A program made the translations under genes and the position numbers. The notes beneath the pieces were generated by a model. It ran no database searches. It saw nothing but the letters and a program-made list of their open reading frames with translations, and had not been told where the DNA came from. Shown here piece after piece: positions 1-8,631 of a DNA stretch of 32,138 bases (position 1 is its first letter; each line of letters begins with the position of its first letter). This DNA is from Pseudomonadota bacterium (GTDB lineage: Bacteria; Pseudomonadota; Gammaproteobacteria; Pseudomonadales; Azotimanducaceae), in assembly GCA_009936775.1 (NCBI GenBank), contig JAACDW010000128.1, positions 1-32,138 on the forward strand, read 5' to 3'.

Positions 1-228
1 AGCTTGGTGCAATGCGCCGATGGTCCTACGTCGCTGTACAACTCGGCGGGGGGCTCCTCTGGCGAATAGCCTTGCGACCCCTATGGCCAGCATCTGCAAA
101 GATGCTGGCTGAGTTGCGCGTCAGCGCAAAAACTGTCACTACCTCTCAGCCAATCTGCCGCCCCTTGCGGTGATGCAATTTGCCGCAGATCACGCCATTC
201 TTAGCGCTTTGTCGGAAGCGGAGCGAAG
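1..228. other. Upstream region with possible 3' end of a preceding gene
   Basis: No complete gene is visible here. Frame +1 is open from the window edge to a TAG at 67-69, giving 22 residues that could be the C-terminus of an upstream gene, but I do not recognise them. A stem-loop follows at 86-109. The last 20 bases contain a GGAG Shine-Dalgarno-like element ahead of the ATG at 229. I see no convincing promoter. Confidence 0.35.
86..109. terminator. Perfect 9-bp stem-loop, possible weak terminator
   Basis: GCCAGCATC (86-94) pairs exactly with GATGCTGGC (101-109) around a six-base loop. It lies 17 bases after a TAG that may end an upstream gene. No T-tract follows on either strand, so a classical intrinsic terminator is not shown. 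It could instead be a Rho-independent-like barrier, an mRNA 3'-end stabiliser or a protein-binding palindrome. Confidence 0.3.
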
Positions 229-687
229 ATGAGTTTTCACAAGTTAATCTGGGGCGTCAAAGCCAGTTTCAGGGGCTATGTCGAGGCAGCGGGTGGTTCG
301 ATCACCTTGAGTGATGGAGCAACTCAAGCCGAGGATGGCAGCTTTATTTTTATGGCCGAACCGGGTGGTGATCTGGCGATAGCAGCCGATGGTAGTGCAA
401 CGGGAAGCACCCGTTTTCAGGGTACGGTGGCCTTTGAGGCCCATGGCGGCATGCTTAAGTCCACATTGACCGAACTGGCTATAGAGGCCACAGAGGAAGG
501 GCTTATGCTCACGGTGCTAGACGGCCCAATGAACAGGGGCCGCTGTGCGGTTGCCGAGCTTGGCTGCGTTGATGCCGGTGCGGGAGAGGGCATGTTGATA
601 CGTACGCAAATTACCGAGGACGGTATGTACCAAATTGCAGACCACTACCCGCCAGGTACTGAACTGGATCCGCTGCTGCTTGTTTAA
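229..687 (+). CDS. Single HtaA-domain protein
   Basis: The 152-residue product reads almost entirely as one HtaA domain. It opens with the typical LIWGVKASFRGYV stretch (residues 6-18), followed by a GGSITLSDGA-like segment (22-31) and a GTVAFEAHGG-type core strand (65-74). In Actinobacteria, HtaA domains occur in secreted or membrane-anchored haem-binding proteins. This copy has no signal peptide, no membrane segment and no second domain, so a cytoplasmic role is likely and haem binding is not assured. The start is supported by a GGAG element about seven bases upstream. It precedes a dienelactone-hydrolase-family gene by 76 bases on the same strand, which may mean co-transcription. Family assignment is by motif pattern only. 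Confidence 0.7.
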   Translation: MSFHKLIWGVKASFRGYVEAAGGSITLSDGATQAEDGSFIFMAEPGGDLAIAADGSATGSTRFQGTVAFEAHGGMLKSTLTELAIEATEEGLMLTVLDGPMNRGRCAVAELGCVDAGAGEGMLIRTQITEDGMYQIADHYPPGTELDPLLLV

Positions 688-763
688 GGTCGCGGTGCTG
701 TATCAAATGGTGCCCAAGCTGCGGCTGTAAACGCACCAGTACATCGTTGAAAGAGAGAAGCGT

Positions 764-1651
764 ATGAAAACGAATCCTGATCTTTGGCCGGAAGATCAAG
801 GCCTGCGTCGTAAAAGCATTGGCATTGAATTTCGTAGCAACGAATTCCTCGGCCATATGGTTGCGCCTGCGCAATCTGCTGGTCCACGCCCGCTGGTGCT
901 GGTGATCCATAACTATCAGGGTCTGAAGGGCTTTGATGTCGATGTCGCCGAGTACCTGGCGCGAGTGGGTTATGTTGGCCTTGCCATCGATATGTATGGC
1001 AACGACGTGCCAGCAGATGAGCGTGACTTTCCCGCAGATGCAGCGCAAATCATGCCGTTTCAAAAACAGTGTTTTGAGGCCATGGTGAAACTCGATCACG
1101 ACCACGAGCTGCTGCGCAGTCTGTTTGACTGTTGGATACAAACTGGCCTAGCGCAGGATTGGGTCGATGCGTCTGCCGCACCGTCCTCCATTGGGTATTG
1201 TTTCGGCGGCATGGTAGTTATCGAAGGGGTGCGCGGTGGCTTGAACTTGGCCGGTGTGGTGTCCTTCCACGGTCTGCTGCAAACCGGCGAAGACCCCAGC
1301 GCCAGTAATTTCGATGCCGAGCGGCCCGCGCTGAAGCCTTGCGCCAATCGTTACAATACGGACTCGGTGATTGTTATTGAGAACGGCGCCGAAGATCACC
1401 TGGTAAGGCCAGAAAATCGGCAACGTTTTTTTGCTGAGATGGATGCGGCCAATGTGGACTGGAGCTTTCATGATCACGCCAAGACTCCCCATGGTTTTGC
1501 CCTGCCGCCACGACTCGGCCCACCAGGTAAGCTGCACGAAGCAGCGGATCGGCGCTCAACACAAAATATGCTGAGCCTGTTTCGTGAGCTTTATCCGAAC
1601 ATCGAGCAGCAAGCGGTGTCGCCCAACGCTGCGGGCACTGCGATCCCTTAG
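764..1651 (+). CDS. Dienelactone hydrolase family protein
   Basis: This 295-residue alpha/beta hydrolase carries the dienelactone hydrolase signature. The nucleophile elbow GYCFGG contains Cys146, an acidic residue lies in ENGAEDH (Asp211), and the catalytic His sits in KTPHGF (His243), giving the Cys-Asp-His triad of this family. The N-terminal strand LVLVIHNYQG (44-53) is the usual oxyanion-side segment. Such enzymes open lactones or cleave small esters in the cytoplasm; the substrate cannot be read here. There is no signal peptide. An AGAGAGAAG ribosome binding site precedes the ATG at 764. It is slightly longer than the usual 230-260 residues because of an extra Ala/Pro-rich C-terminal tail. 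It probably forms a unit with the HtaA-domain gene. Confidence 0.85.
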   Translation: MKTNPDLWPEDQGLRRKSIGIEFRSNEFLGHMVAPAQSAGPRPLVLVIHNYQGLKGFDVDVAEYLARVGYVGLAIDMYGNDVPADERDFPADAAQIMPFQKQCFEAMVKLDHDHELLRSLFDCWIQTGLAQDWVDASAAPSSIGYCFGGMVVIEGVRGGLNLAGVVSFHGLLQTGEDPSASNFDAERPALKPCANRYNTDSVIVIENGAEDHLVRPENRQRFFAEMDAANVDWSFHDHAKTPHGFALPPRLGPPGKLHEAADRRSTQNMLSLFRELYPNIEQQAVSPNAAGTAIP

Positions 1652-1846
1652 GTACCCACTCCTTAAGTCCCAACGCTTAAATCCCCGCGGTTGCCGATGG
1701 TTGGGCTTGTTTGCCTTATTGTGGGGGAAGTGCCTGTTCGGGCGCAGCCAAAGTTCAGCAATTCTTGTGGTTGTTGCCCTGCAAACCGGTACCCTAGCGA
1801 TGAGGTAGACGAGACCAAGGCCGCGGTGTTAACAGGTAAGAAACGG
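1652..1846 (+). other. Gap before importer operon, no clear promoter
   Basis: The reading frame of the binding-protein gene stays open upstream to an ATG at 1691, but residues encoded there are not signal-peptide-like and precede a clear signal sequence starting at 1847. I therefore treat this as leader. A TTGTGG at 1765-1770 and TACCCT at 1790-1795 are too widely spaced to be a confident promoter. No terminator hairpin with a T-tract was seen. Confidence 0.35.
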
Positions 1847-3925
1847 ATGTTCTGGCATCAGCGTCAAGCGGCGTTGGTGGATCGGCTGTGCCACCTGTGT
1901 GCCTGCGGGTTCTTACTGCTGGGTGCCTCAACACTGGCTGCGCAGGAACAAAAGTGGCCTGCGGCCTGGTTTCAGCCCATGCAAACCGCTGCCGAACTTG
2001 GCATTGAGCAATTTACTCAAAGCCCGGCACTAGACGGCAAAGACCTTCCCAGTGTGGCGGCGCGCCTGCCCGATGATCCGCCCGTAGTTGTACCCTTGGC
2101 GGGTCTGGGCCACTACGGTGGTACAGCGCGCATCACCCCAAACGAATGGCTGACCTTCCCGAATATGGAAGCCCCGCTGACCATGTCGGCAGATATACAA
2201 ACGATCTTGCCGAATCTTGCCCAAAGCTGGCAGGTTAGCGCAGACGGCAGGCGGATTACGCTTACACTGCGTAAGGGGATTAAATGGTCTGATGGGGTGC
2301 CGCTCAGCAGCGACGATTTTTTGTTCACCTTCAATAACATTTGGCTCAACACGGAATATTCGCCGGTACCCAGCCGTAATGTGGAAGGCGGCAAGGCGGT
2401 CAAAGTCGATGACCTAACTTTTTACTACGAATTCGACGAGCCCCGGCCGCTAATGGTCAACCTGCTCGCTAACTACGGTGACTTCTTTGTTGATCCTGTG
2501 CACTACTACAAAGATTTCCACCCGGCTTTCACCGATAGAGACACGCTAAAGCAGCGTATTGCCGACATGGGCCTGCTGACTTGGATGGCTTTTTATCATG
2601 CGGCCAAGCGTCAGTTAATTGAGGAAAGCGCCCAAGTGCCCACCCTTGCCGCGCATCGGGTGGTGAGCCGCACGCCAACGCGGGTGCAACTTGAGCGTAA
2701 CCCCTACTACTTTAAGGTCGACCCCGCCGGGCAGCAGTTGCCTTACATCGACAGTATCGACTCCCGGCAGGTGGACAATAAAGAGGTCATCGCCGCCATG
2801 TCATCAACCGGTCAGCTGGATTTCTCAGCTTACGAGTTGAAAACCCAAGACATCCCGCTGTTGAAACTGGGTGAACGCAATGGCGACATCCGCGTGCTGG
2901 TTTGGAACCGGCTGCATTCCAGTGACGTGGTCATACAGCCGAACTACAACTACGACGATGCCAATCTCAGCGCTTTGTTTTGGCAGCGAAGTTTTCGGCA
3001 GGCCCTGTCCATTGCCATTAACCGCGATGAAATGAATCAGATCATTTACTTTGGCCGGGGCACCCCGCGTCAGGTAACTGCCCACCCCAGCAGTAGTATG
3101 TATGAGCCAGCCTTTGCCGAGGCTTTCACCCAATACGACCCGGTGCGTGCACGGCAGTTGCTCGATGAGCTCGGTCTACACGATGTAAACGGTGACGGCC
3201 TGCGCGAATTTGCCGATGGTCAGCCCTTGGTAATTACGTTGGAGTTTATGGACTGGGAAACTCCCAAGGCCATCTCGCTGGAACTGGTGGCGCTGTATTG
3301 GCGCGAGATAGGTATTGATTTGCGGCTAAAAATTGTCGATGCCAGTCTGCAAAGTGAGCGCGCGCTTAGCAATAAAATGCAAATGACGGTTTGGCATGCC
3401 GATCAGGTCACCGACATTTTGCTGCCCATCAACCCCACTTGGTGGGCGCCTATTTCCAGCAGTCGCTCGAATACCCTGTGGAACGACTGGGCGCGCTGGC
3501 ATTTGACAGCTGGCCGTTTGGGTAAGGAGCCGCCTGCCAACATGCGCCAACTGCAGCAGTGGGCTACCGAGATGTCTGCCACCGTAGATGAGCAGCGTCG
3601 CATCGAACTGGGTAAAAAGCTCTTGGCCAGTAATGCAAAGAACTTGTGGACCATTGGTACCGTAGGTTTGGCACCGCAACCGGTGGTCATTTCGCAGCAC
3701 TTGCGCGGAGTGCCCGAGCGGGCAATTTGGGGCTGGGACAACCGTTGGACCATGGCCTATCACCCGGCCACTTGGTATTTCGCGTCAGATCAAGAGATGT
3801 CTGAGCAGCGCGGCACCAGCCTCCAGCCCGTGAGCGCCAAAACTGTTGGCTCCAGAACGGCTGCCCCTGAAGCTGCTGCTGACCGACCTGCGCTGTCCCA
3901 ATCTCTGGTGACACGCGTCGAATGA
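1847..3925 (+). CDS. Opp/Dpp-type ABC transporter substrate-binding protein
   Basis: This is a family 5 extracellular solute-binding protein, 692 residues from the chosen ATG. That start gives an N-terminal signal peptide (arginine-containing n-region, hydrophobic stretch around residues 18-31, likely cleavage after an LAA near residue 32) and follows an AGGTAAG element. An upstream ATG at 1691 would bury the signal peptide under 52 extra residues. The family hallmark LRKGIKWSDG lies near residues 141-150. A DVNGDG acidic loop occurs in the second half. At about 690 residues it is longer than typical peptide-binding DppA/OppA (about 530) and resembles larger relatives that serve sugar transporters. 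The stop overlaps the next start by four bases (ATGA). The cargo is inferred, not shown. Confidence 0.88.
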   Translation: MFWHQRQAALVDRLCHLCACGFLLLGASTLAAQEQKWPAAWFQPMQTAAELGIEQFTQSPALDGKDLPSVAARLPDDPPVVVPLAGLGHYGGTARITPNEWLTFPNMEAPLTMSADIQTILPNLAQSWQVSADGRRITLTLRKGIKWSDGVPLSSDDFLFTFNNIWLNTEYSPVPSRNVEGGKAVKVDDLTFYYEFDEPRPLMVNLLANYGDFFVDPVHYYKDFHPAFTDRDTLKQRIADMGLLTWMAFYHAAKRQLIEESAQVPTLAAHRVVSRTPTRVQLERNPYYFKVDPAGQQLPYIDSIDSRQVDNKEVIAAMSSTGQLDFSAYELKTQDIPLLKLGERNGDIRVLVWNRLHSSDVVIQPNYNYDDANLSALFWQRSFRQALSIAINRDEMNQIIYFGRGTPRQVTAHPSSSMYEPAFAEAFTQYDPVRARQLLDELGLHDVNGDGLREFADGQPLVITLEFMDWETPKAISLELVALYWREIGIDLRLKIVDASLQSERALSNKMQMTVWHADQVTDILLPINPTWWAPISSSRSNTLWNDWARWHLTAGRLGKEPPANMRQLQQWATEMSATVDEQRRIELGKKLLASNAKNLWTIGTVGLAPQPVVISQHLRGVPERAIWGWDNRWTMAYHPATWYFASDQEMSEQRGTSLQPVSAKTVGSRTAAPEAAADRPALSQSLVTRVE

Positions 3926-4905
3926 AAATCTATGTTGCCAAGCGTTTACTGGGTGCCATCCCGACGCTTATTTTCATCTCGATGATCGTCTTTGTGGTGA
4001 TTCAGCTGCCGCCGGGAGACATTGTCACTTCTACCTTAGACCGCATGCAGTCTCAGGGCGTGGAGATGTCCTCGGAGGCCATCCAAAACCTGCGCGCCCA
4101 ATACAATTTAGATCAACCCCTGCCGCTGCAGTACCTGAGCTGGATCACCAATTTCGTTACCGGCGACATGGGCTATTCCTATTTGTTCAATCGCCCGGTG
4201 AACGAGTTGGTGGGCGAACGCATTGGCTACACGCTGCTTATCACCCTGTCGGCGCTGTTGTTTACTTGGGCGGTGGCCATTCCTGCTGGTGTGTATAGCG
4301 CAGTGCGCCAATACTCGCTCGGCGACTACGCTCTTACCACAGTCATGCTGGTGGGTTTGGCGACCCCGAGCTTTTTGCTGGCGCTAATCGTCATGTACTT
4401 CGGCTACGAGTGGTTTGGTATCAGTATCGGCGGACTGTTTTCACCGGAGTATCGTGACGCACCTTGGTCGTTGGCTCGGTTAGGCGATTTCCTCAGTCAC
4501 CTGTGGATTCCCATGGTGGTGGTGGGCTTGGGAGGTACGGCTTCCCCCATGCGTATTTTGCGCGCGAACTTACTCGACGAACTGAACAAACCCTATGTCA
4601 TCACGGCTCGCGCCAAGGGTGCGAAACCGCTCAAATTGTTAGTCAAATACCCGCTGCGCATCGCCATTAATCCGTTCATCAGCACCATCGGTGTGCTGCT
4701 ACCTACACTCATCTCCGGCGAGGCTATTGTTTCAATTGTACTCAACCTGCCAACAACGGGGCCCGCATTGGTGCAGGCGCTGATCAATCAGGACATGTAT
4801 CTGGCTGGCAGTTTTTTAATGCTGCTGTCCATTCTCACCATTGTCGGCATGCTCATATCCGACCTGCTGCTCGCTTGGGCTGACCCGAGGATTCGCTATG
4901 AGTGA
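3922..4905 (+). CDS. ABC importer permease, DppB/OppB type
   Basis: This 327-residue integral membrane protein has the usual OppB/DppB layout: a first helix at about residues 10-30, a periplasmic segment with NLRAQYNLDQPLPLQY, then five further helices. The cytoplasmic EAA-like loop that contacts the ATPases reads ITARAKGAKPLKLL (about residues 226-239) followed by the inner-membrane NPF motif. It forms the translocation pore with the next permease. The ATG overlaps the stop of the binding-protein gene by four bases, so the two are translationally coupled. Length and topology are normal for the family. Confidence 0.93.
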   Translation: MKIYVAKRLLGAIPTLIFISMIVFVVIQLPPGDIVTSTLDRMQSQGVEMSSEAIQNLRAQYNLDQPLPLQYLSWITNFVTGDMGYSYLFNRPVNELVGERIGYTLLITLSALLFTWAVAIPAGVYSAVRQYSLGDYALTTVMLVGLATPSFLLALIVMYFGYEWFGISIGGLFSPEYRDAPWSLARLGDFLSHLWIPMVVVGLGGTASPMRILRANLLDELNKPYVITARAKGAKPLKLLVKYPLRIAINPFISTIGVLLPTLISGEAIVSIVLNLPTTGPALVQALINQDMYLAGSFLMLLSILTIVGMLISDLLLAWADPRIRYE

Positions 4906-6016
4906 GGTCAGCGCCGAGTCGCAAGCGCATACGCTGTCGCCGCGCCAGTTGGTGTGGCTGCGCTTTAAGCGACACCGGCTGGCTATGGCCAGCGGCTACT
5001 TCTTGCTTTTCATTTACACCGTCGCGGCGTTCTGCGAGTTCGTCAGTCCTTACGGCACCGACTGGCGCAACGTACAGGCTATCAATGCACCACCCATGCG
5101 CGTGCGTTTTGTAGATGCCCAAGGTCAGTTCCACCTGCGGCCCTTTGTTTATGGCTACGACATGCAGGTAGACGATGAAACTTGGGTGCGTCAGTACATC
5201 GAAAATCCGCAAAAACGATACCCCATTTACTTTGTTGCCCGTGGCGAGAGCTATCAGATGTGGAACTTATTTTCTGCCGAGCGGCATCTGTTCACTACCG
5301 GCGAGCAAGGCTATATCCATTTGTTCGGCACTGACCAGCTAGGCCGAGACTTGTTTTCGCGTGTGCTTTATGGCGCCCGGGTGTCGCTTTCCATTGGTAT
5401 TCTTGGTGTGTTACTGACGCTGTTTTTAGGGGTTCTGCTTGGCGGATTGGCCGGCTATGTTGGTGGCCTACTCGACCGCGTAGTGCAGCGCGCGATCGAG
5501 GTACTGCAGTCGTTGCCGGCCCTACCCTTATGGATGGCGCTGTCTGCGGCGCTGCCGGTGAGCTGGTCGTCGCTCGGAGTCTACTTCGGGATCACTATTA
5601 TTTTGTCACTTCTTGGCTGGCCCGCCTTAGCACGGCAGGTGCGCGGTAAATTCTTGACCCTGCGCGAAGAGGATTTTGTTGTGTCTGCGCGAATGCTCGG
5701 GGCGAGCAAAATGCGTGTGATTTTTAAGCACATGCTGCCAAGTTTTAACTCCCACCTAATCGCTACCGCAACCCTTGCTGTGCCGGGCATGATTCTTGGC
5801 GAAACCGCCCTGAGCTTTCTCGGCATTGGGTTGCGGCCGCCGGTTGTGAGCTGGGGGGTGCTGATGCAGCAGGCGCAAAATTATCAGGCTATTGTGCTGA
5901 CTCCATGGTTGCTGATCCCCGGCCTTTTTGTGGTGCTTACGGTGATGGCATTCAATTTACTCGGTGACGGCGTGCGCGACGCCGTAGACCCCTACAGCAG
6001 CGGTGGTCAACCCTGA
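4898..6016 (+). CDS. ABC importer permease, DppC/OppC type with large periplasmic insert
   Basis: This is the second permease, 372 residues. The start at 4898 overlaps the preceding stop by eight bases and gives a normal cytoplasmic N-terminus; an in-frame ATG at 4841 lies well inside the upstream gene. After the first helix (about 30-50) comes a periplasmic insert of about 100 residues, including VRFVDAQG, VYGYDMQ, YPIYFVARGE and FGTDQLGRDLFSRVLYG. The last motif is universal in OppC proteins, but the long insert is not typical of peptide DppC (about 300 residues). It recalls permeases of sugar-type Opp transporters. The EAA-like loop is VSARMLGASKMRVI. The stop and next start share TGATG. 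Confidence 0.92.
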   Translation: MSEVSAESQAHTLSPRQLVWLRFKRHRLAMASGYFLLFIYTVAAFCEFVSPYGTDWRNVQAINAPPMRVRFVDAQGQFHLRPFVYGYDMQVDDETWVRQYIENPQKRYPIYFVARGESYQMWNLFSAERHLFTTGEQGYIHLFGTDQLGRDLFSRVLYGARVSLSIGILGVLLTLFLGVLLGGLAGYVGGLLDRVVQRAIEVLQSLPALPLWMALSAALPVSWSSLGVYFGITIILSLLGWPALARQVRGKFLTLREEDFVVSARMLGASKMRVIFKHMLPSFNSHLIATATLAVPGMILGETALSFLGIGLRPPVVSWGVLMQQAQNYQAIVLTPWLLIPGLFVVLTVMAFNLLGDGVRDAVDPYSSGGQP

Positions 6017-6996
6017 TGTCAGACCGTCAGTTTCACGATGCTATGAACCCTGACAACATTCTTCAGGTGCGCGATCTTGCTGTTGAATTTCATACTGAAA
6101 CTGGTCGCACCGCGGCGCTGCAGGGGGTCAGCTTTGATGTGCCCAGAGGCCAAGTAACAGCCATTATCGGTGAGAGCGGGTCGGGTAAGTCGGTGACCGC
6201 CAGCGCTATTATGCGGCTGATTCAGCCCCCGGGCAGGGTAACGGCTGGCAGTGTCGATTTTGCGCCCTCGGGCAGCGCGCCCTACGATGTATTGGCCTTG
6301 ACAGACAATGATGCACGCATAGAGCAGCTGCGCGGTGACCATATCAGTATGGTTTTTCAGGAACCGATGACAGCGCTCGCGCCAGTATATAGCGTAGGTA
6401 ACCAAGTGGCTGAAGCCATTCTGTGTCATCGTGAGGTGTCGAAACAAGCGGCTTGGGACGAGGCTGCCGATATGCTCCAGCGTGTCGGCATCGATGAGCT
6501 GCAGCGGCGCATGAAGCAGTACCCGTTTGAGTTTTCTGGCGGCATGCGGCAGCGCGTGGTCATTGCCATGGCCTTGGTTTGCCAACCCGATCTGCTGATT
6601 TGCGACGAACCGACTACGGCCCTAGACGTCACCATACAGGCAGAAATACTGACTCTCATTCGCCAGCTCAAAGACGAGTTGAATAATTCTGTGCTCTTTA
6701 TTACTCATGACATTGGTGTGGTTGCCCAGTTAGCGGATCATGTGGTCGTTATGCACCACGGCCGCGTGCTCGAAGCCGGCACGGTGCGTCAAGTGCTGAA
6801 ACAACCACTGCACCCTTATACCAAGGGGCTGATGGCTGCCATCCCCGGGCTGGCACCTAAGGGCCAGCGGCTAGCTACTGTGGCAAGTGTGGTGGGGGCT
6901 ACGGACATCACCACAGCCCACCCGCTAACGCGACTGGCCGATGGACGACAGATTAGCTTGTCGCCCAGTCAACTACGGGCGCTCGGTCATGAATGA
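6016..6996 (+). CDS. ABC importer ATPase, DppD/OppD type
   Basis: This cytoplasmic ATPase of 326 residues powers the importer. It shows Walker A GESGSGKS, Q-loop MVFQEPMTAL, signature FSGGMRQR, Walker B LLICDEPTTALD and the switch histidine in FITHDIG. The C-terminal part has HPYTKGLMAAIPG, the oligopeptide-family extension. Unlike many OppD proteins it lacks a cysteine-rich iron-sulfur tail. The ATG lies in the TGATG junction with the preceding permease gene, and the 3' end overlaps the next ATPase gene by eight bases. Confidence 0.93.
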   Translation: MSDRQFHDAMNPDNILQVRDLAVEFHTETGRTAALQGVSFDVPRGQVTAIIGESGSGKSVTASAIMRLIQPPGRVTAGSVDFAPSGSAPYDVLALTDNDARIEQLRGDHISMVFQEPMTALAPVYSVGNQVAEAILCHREVSKQAAWDEAADMLQRVGIDELQRRMKQYPFEFSGGMRQRVVIAMALVCQPDLLICDEPTTALDVTIQAEILTLIRQLKDELNNSVLFITHDIGVVAQLADHVVVMHHGRVLEAGTVRQVLKQPLHPYTKGLMAAIPGLAPKGQRLATVASVVGATDITTAHPLTRLADGRQISLSPSQLRALGHE

Positions 6997-7804
6997 GGTT
7001 TTGCTGGAAGTAAACAAGCTGCGCAAAACCTTTGGCGACAGCTTGGCCGTCGACGACGTCAGCTTTAAGCTCAGGTCTGCAGAAATTCTCGGTGTCGTTG
7101 GCGAAAGCGGCTCCGGCAAAACCACCTTAGCGCGCTGCATAATGCGGGCCATCGAGGTGGATTCAGGAACAGTACGCTATCGCAGCGACGAGGGTTGGCA
7201 TGAGCTACTGCAAATGACCGAGCGCGAGTTGTTCCCGCTGCGTCGGCAAATTCAGATGGTTTTCCAAGATCCCTTTGCCTCGCTAAACCCGCGTATGACG
7301 GTCCAACAAATTCTCGAAGAACCGTTAATCATCCACCGCCTTGGCGATAAAGCCAGCAGACGCCAAGCAGTGGCCGAAGTATTAGCGAGTGTCCACCTCG
7401 ATTCGGCTGTATTGAGCCGCTTCCCCCACGCTTTCTCAGGCGGCCAACGTCAGCGTATCAGTATTGCCCGTGCGCTTATCCTGCAGCCGCGACTCCTGGT
7501 CTGTGACGAGTCCGTGTCGGCGTTAGATGTCTCGGTGCAAGCACAGATTATTAATTTGCTCGAAGACCTGCAGCAGTCGTTGGGCCTTACCTATTTATTC
7601 GTAGCTCACGACCTGAGTCTGGTGCGGCATATCTGTGATCGGGTGCTGGTGATGTACAAGGGCCGGGTGGTGGAGGAGGGCGCAGTCGATGAGGTTTTCG
7701 AAAACCCGCAACACGACTACACCAAGCTACTGTTGTCAGCCATTCCGTCCGCCGACCCAGATCAGCGCCTAGCCCCCATGGACCGACGCCTGCTGGATAT
7801 CTAG
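6989..7804 (+). CDS. ABC importer ATPase, DppF/OppF type
   Basis: The partner ATPase of the importer is 271 residues from the ATG at 6989, which overlaps the upstream stop by eight bases. An in-frame start at 6941 would add 16 residues with no family match. Motifs are Walker A GESGSGKT, Q-loop MVFQDPFASLNPRM, signature FSGGQRQR, Walker B LLVCDESVSALD and switch FVAHDLS. The serine after DE is an accepted family variant. It has the HDYTKLLLSAIP C-terminal extension. It ends the five-gene importer operon and faces the next gene tail to tail with only three bases between, so there is no room for a dedicated terminator. Confidence 0.93.
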   Translation: MNEVLLEVNKLRKTFGDSLAVDDVSFKLRSAEILGVVGESGSGKTTLARCIMRAIEVDSGTVRYRSDEGWHELLQMTERELFPLRRQIQMVFQDPFASLNPRMTVQQILEEPLIIHRLGDKASRRQAVAEVLASVHLDSAVLSRFPHAFSGGQRQRISIARALILQPRLLVCDESVSALDVSVQAQIINLLEDLQQSLGLTYLFVAHDLSLVRHICDRVLVMYKGRVVEEGAVDEVFENPQHDYTKLLLSAIPSADPDQRLAPMDRRLLDI

Positions 7805-7807
7805 TGC

Positions 7808-8563
7808 CTAGACGATTTCGTTGAGTGCTCGAATTGGAAATATCTCGCCGCTGATTCTGGCGCTGCCTTTAGAGGCTAGGAATAGGCTCAGGTCAGCGAC
7901 ATTTTGTGGCTCCGGCGGGTATTGCAGTGGCGGTACCGGTGAACCGTCTTCCTGTGTTTTCGGTGGCAGCCACTGAGCCACTCCCTCGGTGGCTGTGAGT
8001 CCGGGGGCAATGCAGTTGACGTTGATATTGTGCGGTCCCCAGCATACCGCCATGGACTTAGTCAGGTTAATCACGCCAGCTTTCGCTGCACCGTAGTGCA
8101 CAAACGCAGGTGAATTTTTAATCCCCGCAACAGATGAGATATTGATGATGCGTCCGCCACCCTGCTCGATCATGCGCTGGCCTGCTGCGGCACTGCAGTA
8201 AAAGACGCTGCTCAAGTTTAGGTCGATGGCTGCGCGCCACTGCTCGGGTCTGAGCTTTTCAGGCGTCTTAACGAACATGGCGCCGCCGGCATTGTTGATC
8301 ATGACGTCGATGCGCCCGAATTCGGCCTCGGTGCCAGCCATCAGTGCCTCTACCTGATCGGCGTCGGTAACATCGCAAGTCAGCGGCAGACAAGTGTGCC
8401 CGTCAGTGCGTATTTGCGCGGCCAGTGTTTCGAGCTTTTCGGCGTTGCGGCCGGCGATGACCACCCGCGCGCCTGCGGCTGCAAAGGTGTGGGCGATTCT
8501 GCTACCAATGCCGCCGGCTCCGCCGGTAACGATGACGACGCTGTCCTTGATGTCACTGTGCAT
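7808..8563 (-). CDS. Short-chain dehydrogenase/reductase (SDR)
   Basis: This is a classical SDR of 251 residues. The Rossmann nucleotide motif TGGAGGIG is at 13-20, NNAG at 90-93, the catalytic Ser at 143-144, and YGAAK supplies Tyr157 and Lys161. These enzymes use NAD(P)H to oxidise or reduce a hydroxyl or keto group. The C-terminal section NVADLSLFLAS and the tail GEIFPIRA closely resemble the SDR at 18586-19362, marking the two as paralogues of one subfamily. It is the last gene of a minus-strand run that starts with the exporter at 14160, and lies 68 bases after the luciferase-like gene. The substrate is unknown. Confidence 0.9.
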   Translation of the reverse strand: MHSDIKDSVVIVTGGAGGIGSRIAHTFAAAGARVVIAGRNAEKLETLAAQIRTDGHTCLPLTCDVTDADQVEALMAGTEAEFGRIDVMINNAGGAMFVKTPEKLRPEQWRAAIDLNLSSVFYCSAAAGQRMIEQGGGRIINISSVAGIKNSPAFVHYGAAKAGVINLTKSMAVCWGPHNINVNCIAPGLTATEGVAQWLPPKTQEDGSPVPPLQYPPEPQNVADLSLFLASKGSARISGEIFPIRALNEIV

Positions 8564-8631
8564 AATGTTTTCTCTGCTCTCTAGATTTGGGTATTTATGG
8601 TCGCGTGCCTTTGCGTTAGCGGGCTTAGCTC

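Noticed and set aside
611-1141. 176-residue antisense open frame
   Set aside because: It lies opposite the HtaA and dienelactone-hydrolase genes, both with clear family motifs, and shows no motif itself.
1691-1846. Longer N-terminus for the binding protein
   Set aside because: It would bury the signal peptide that begins at the ATG at 1847; the extra residues show no family match.
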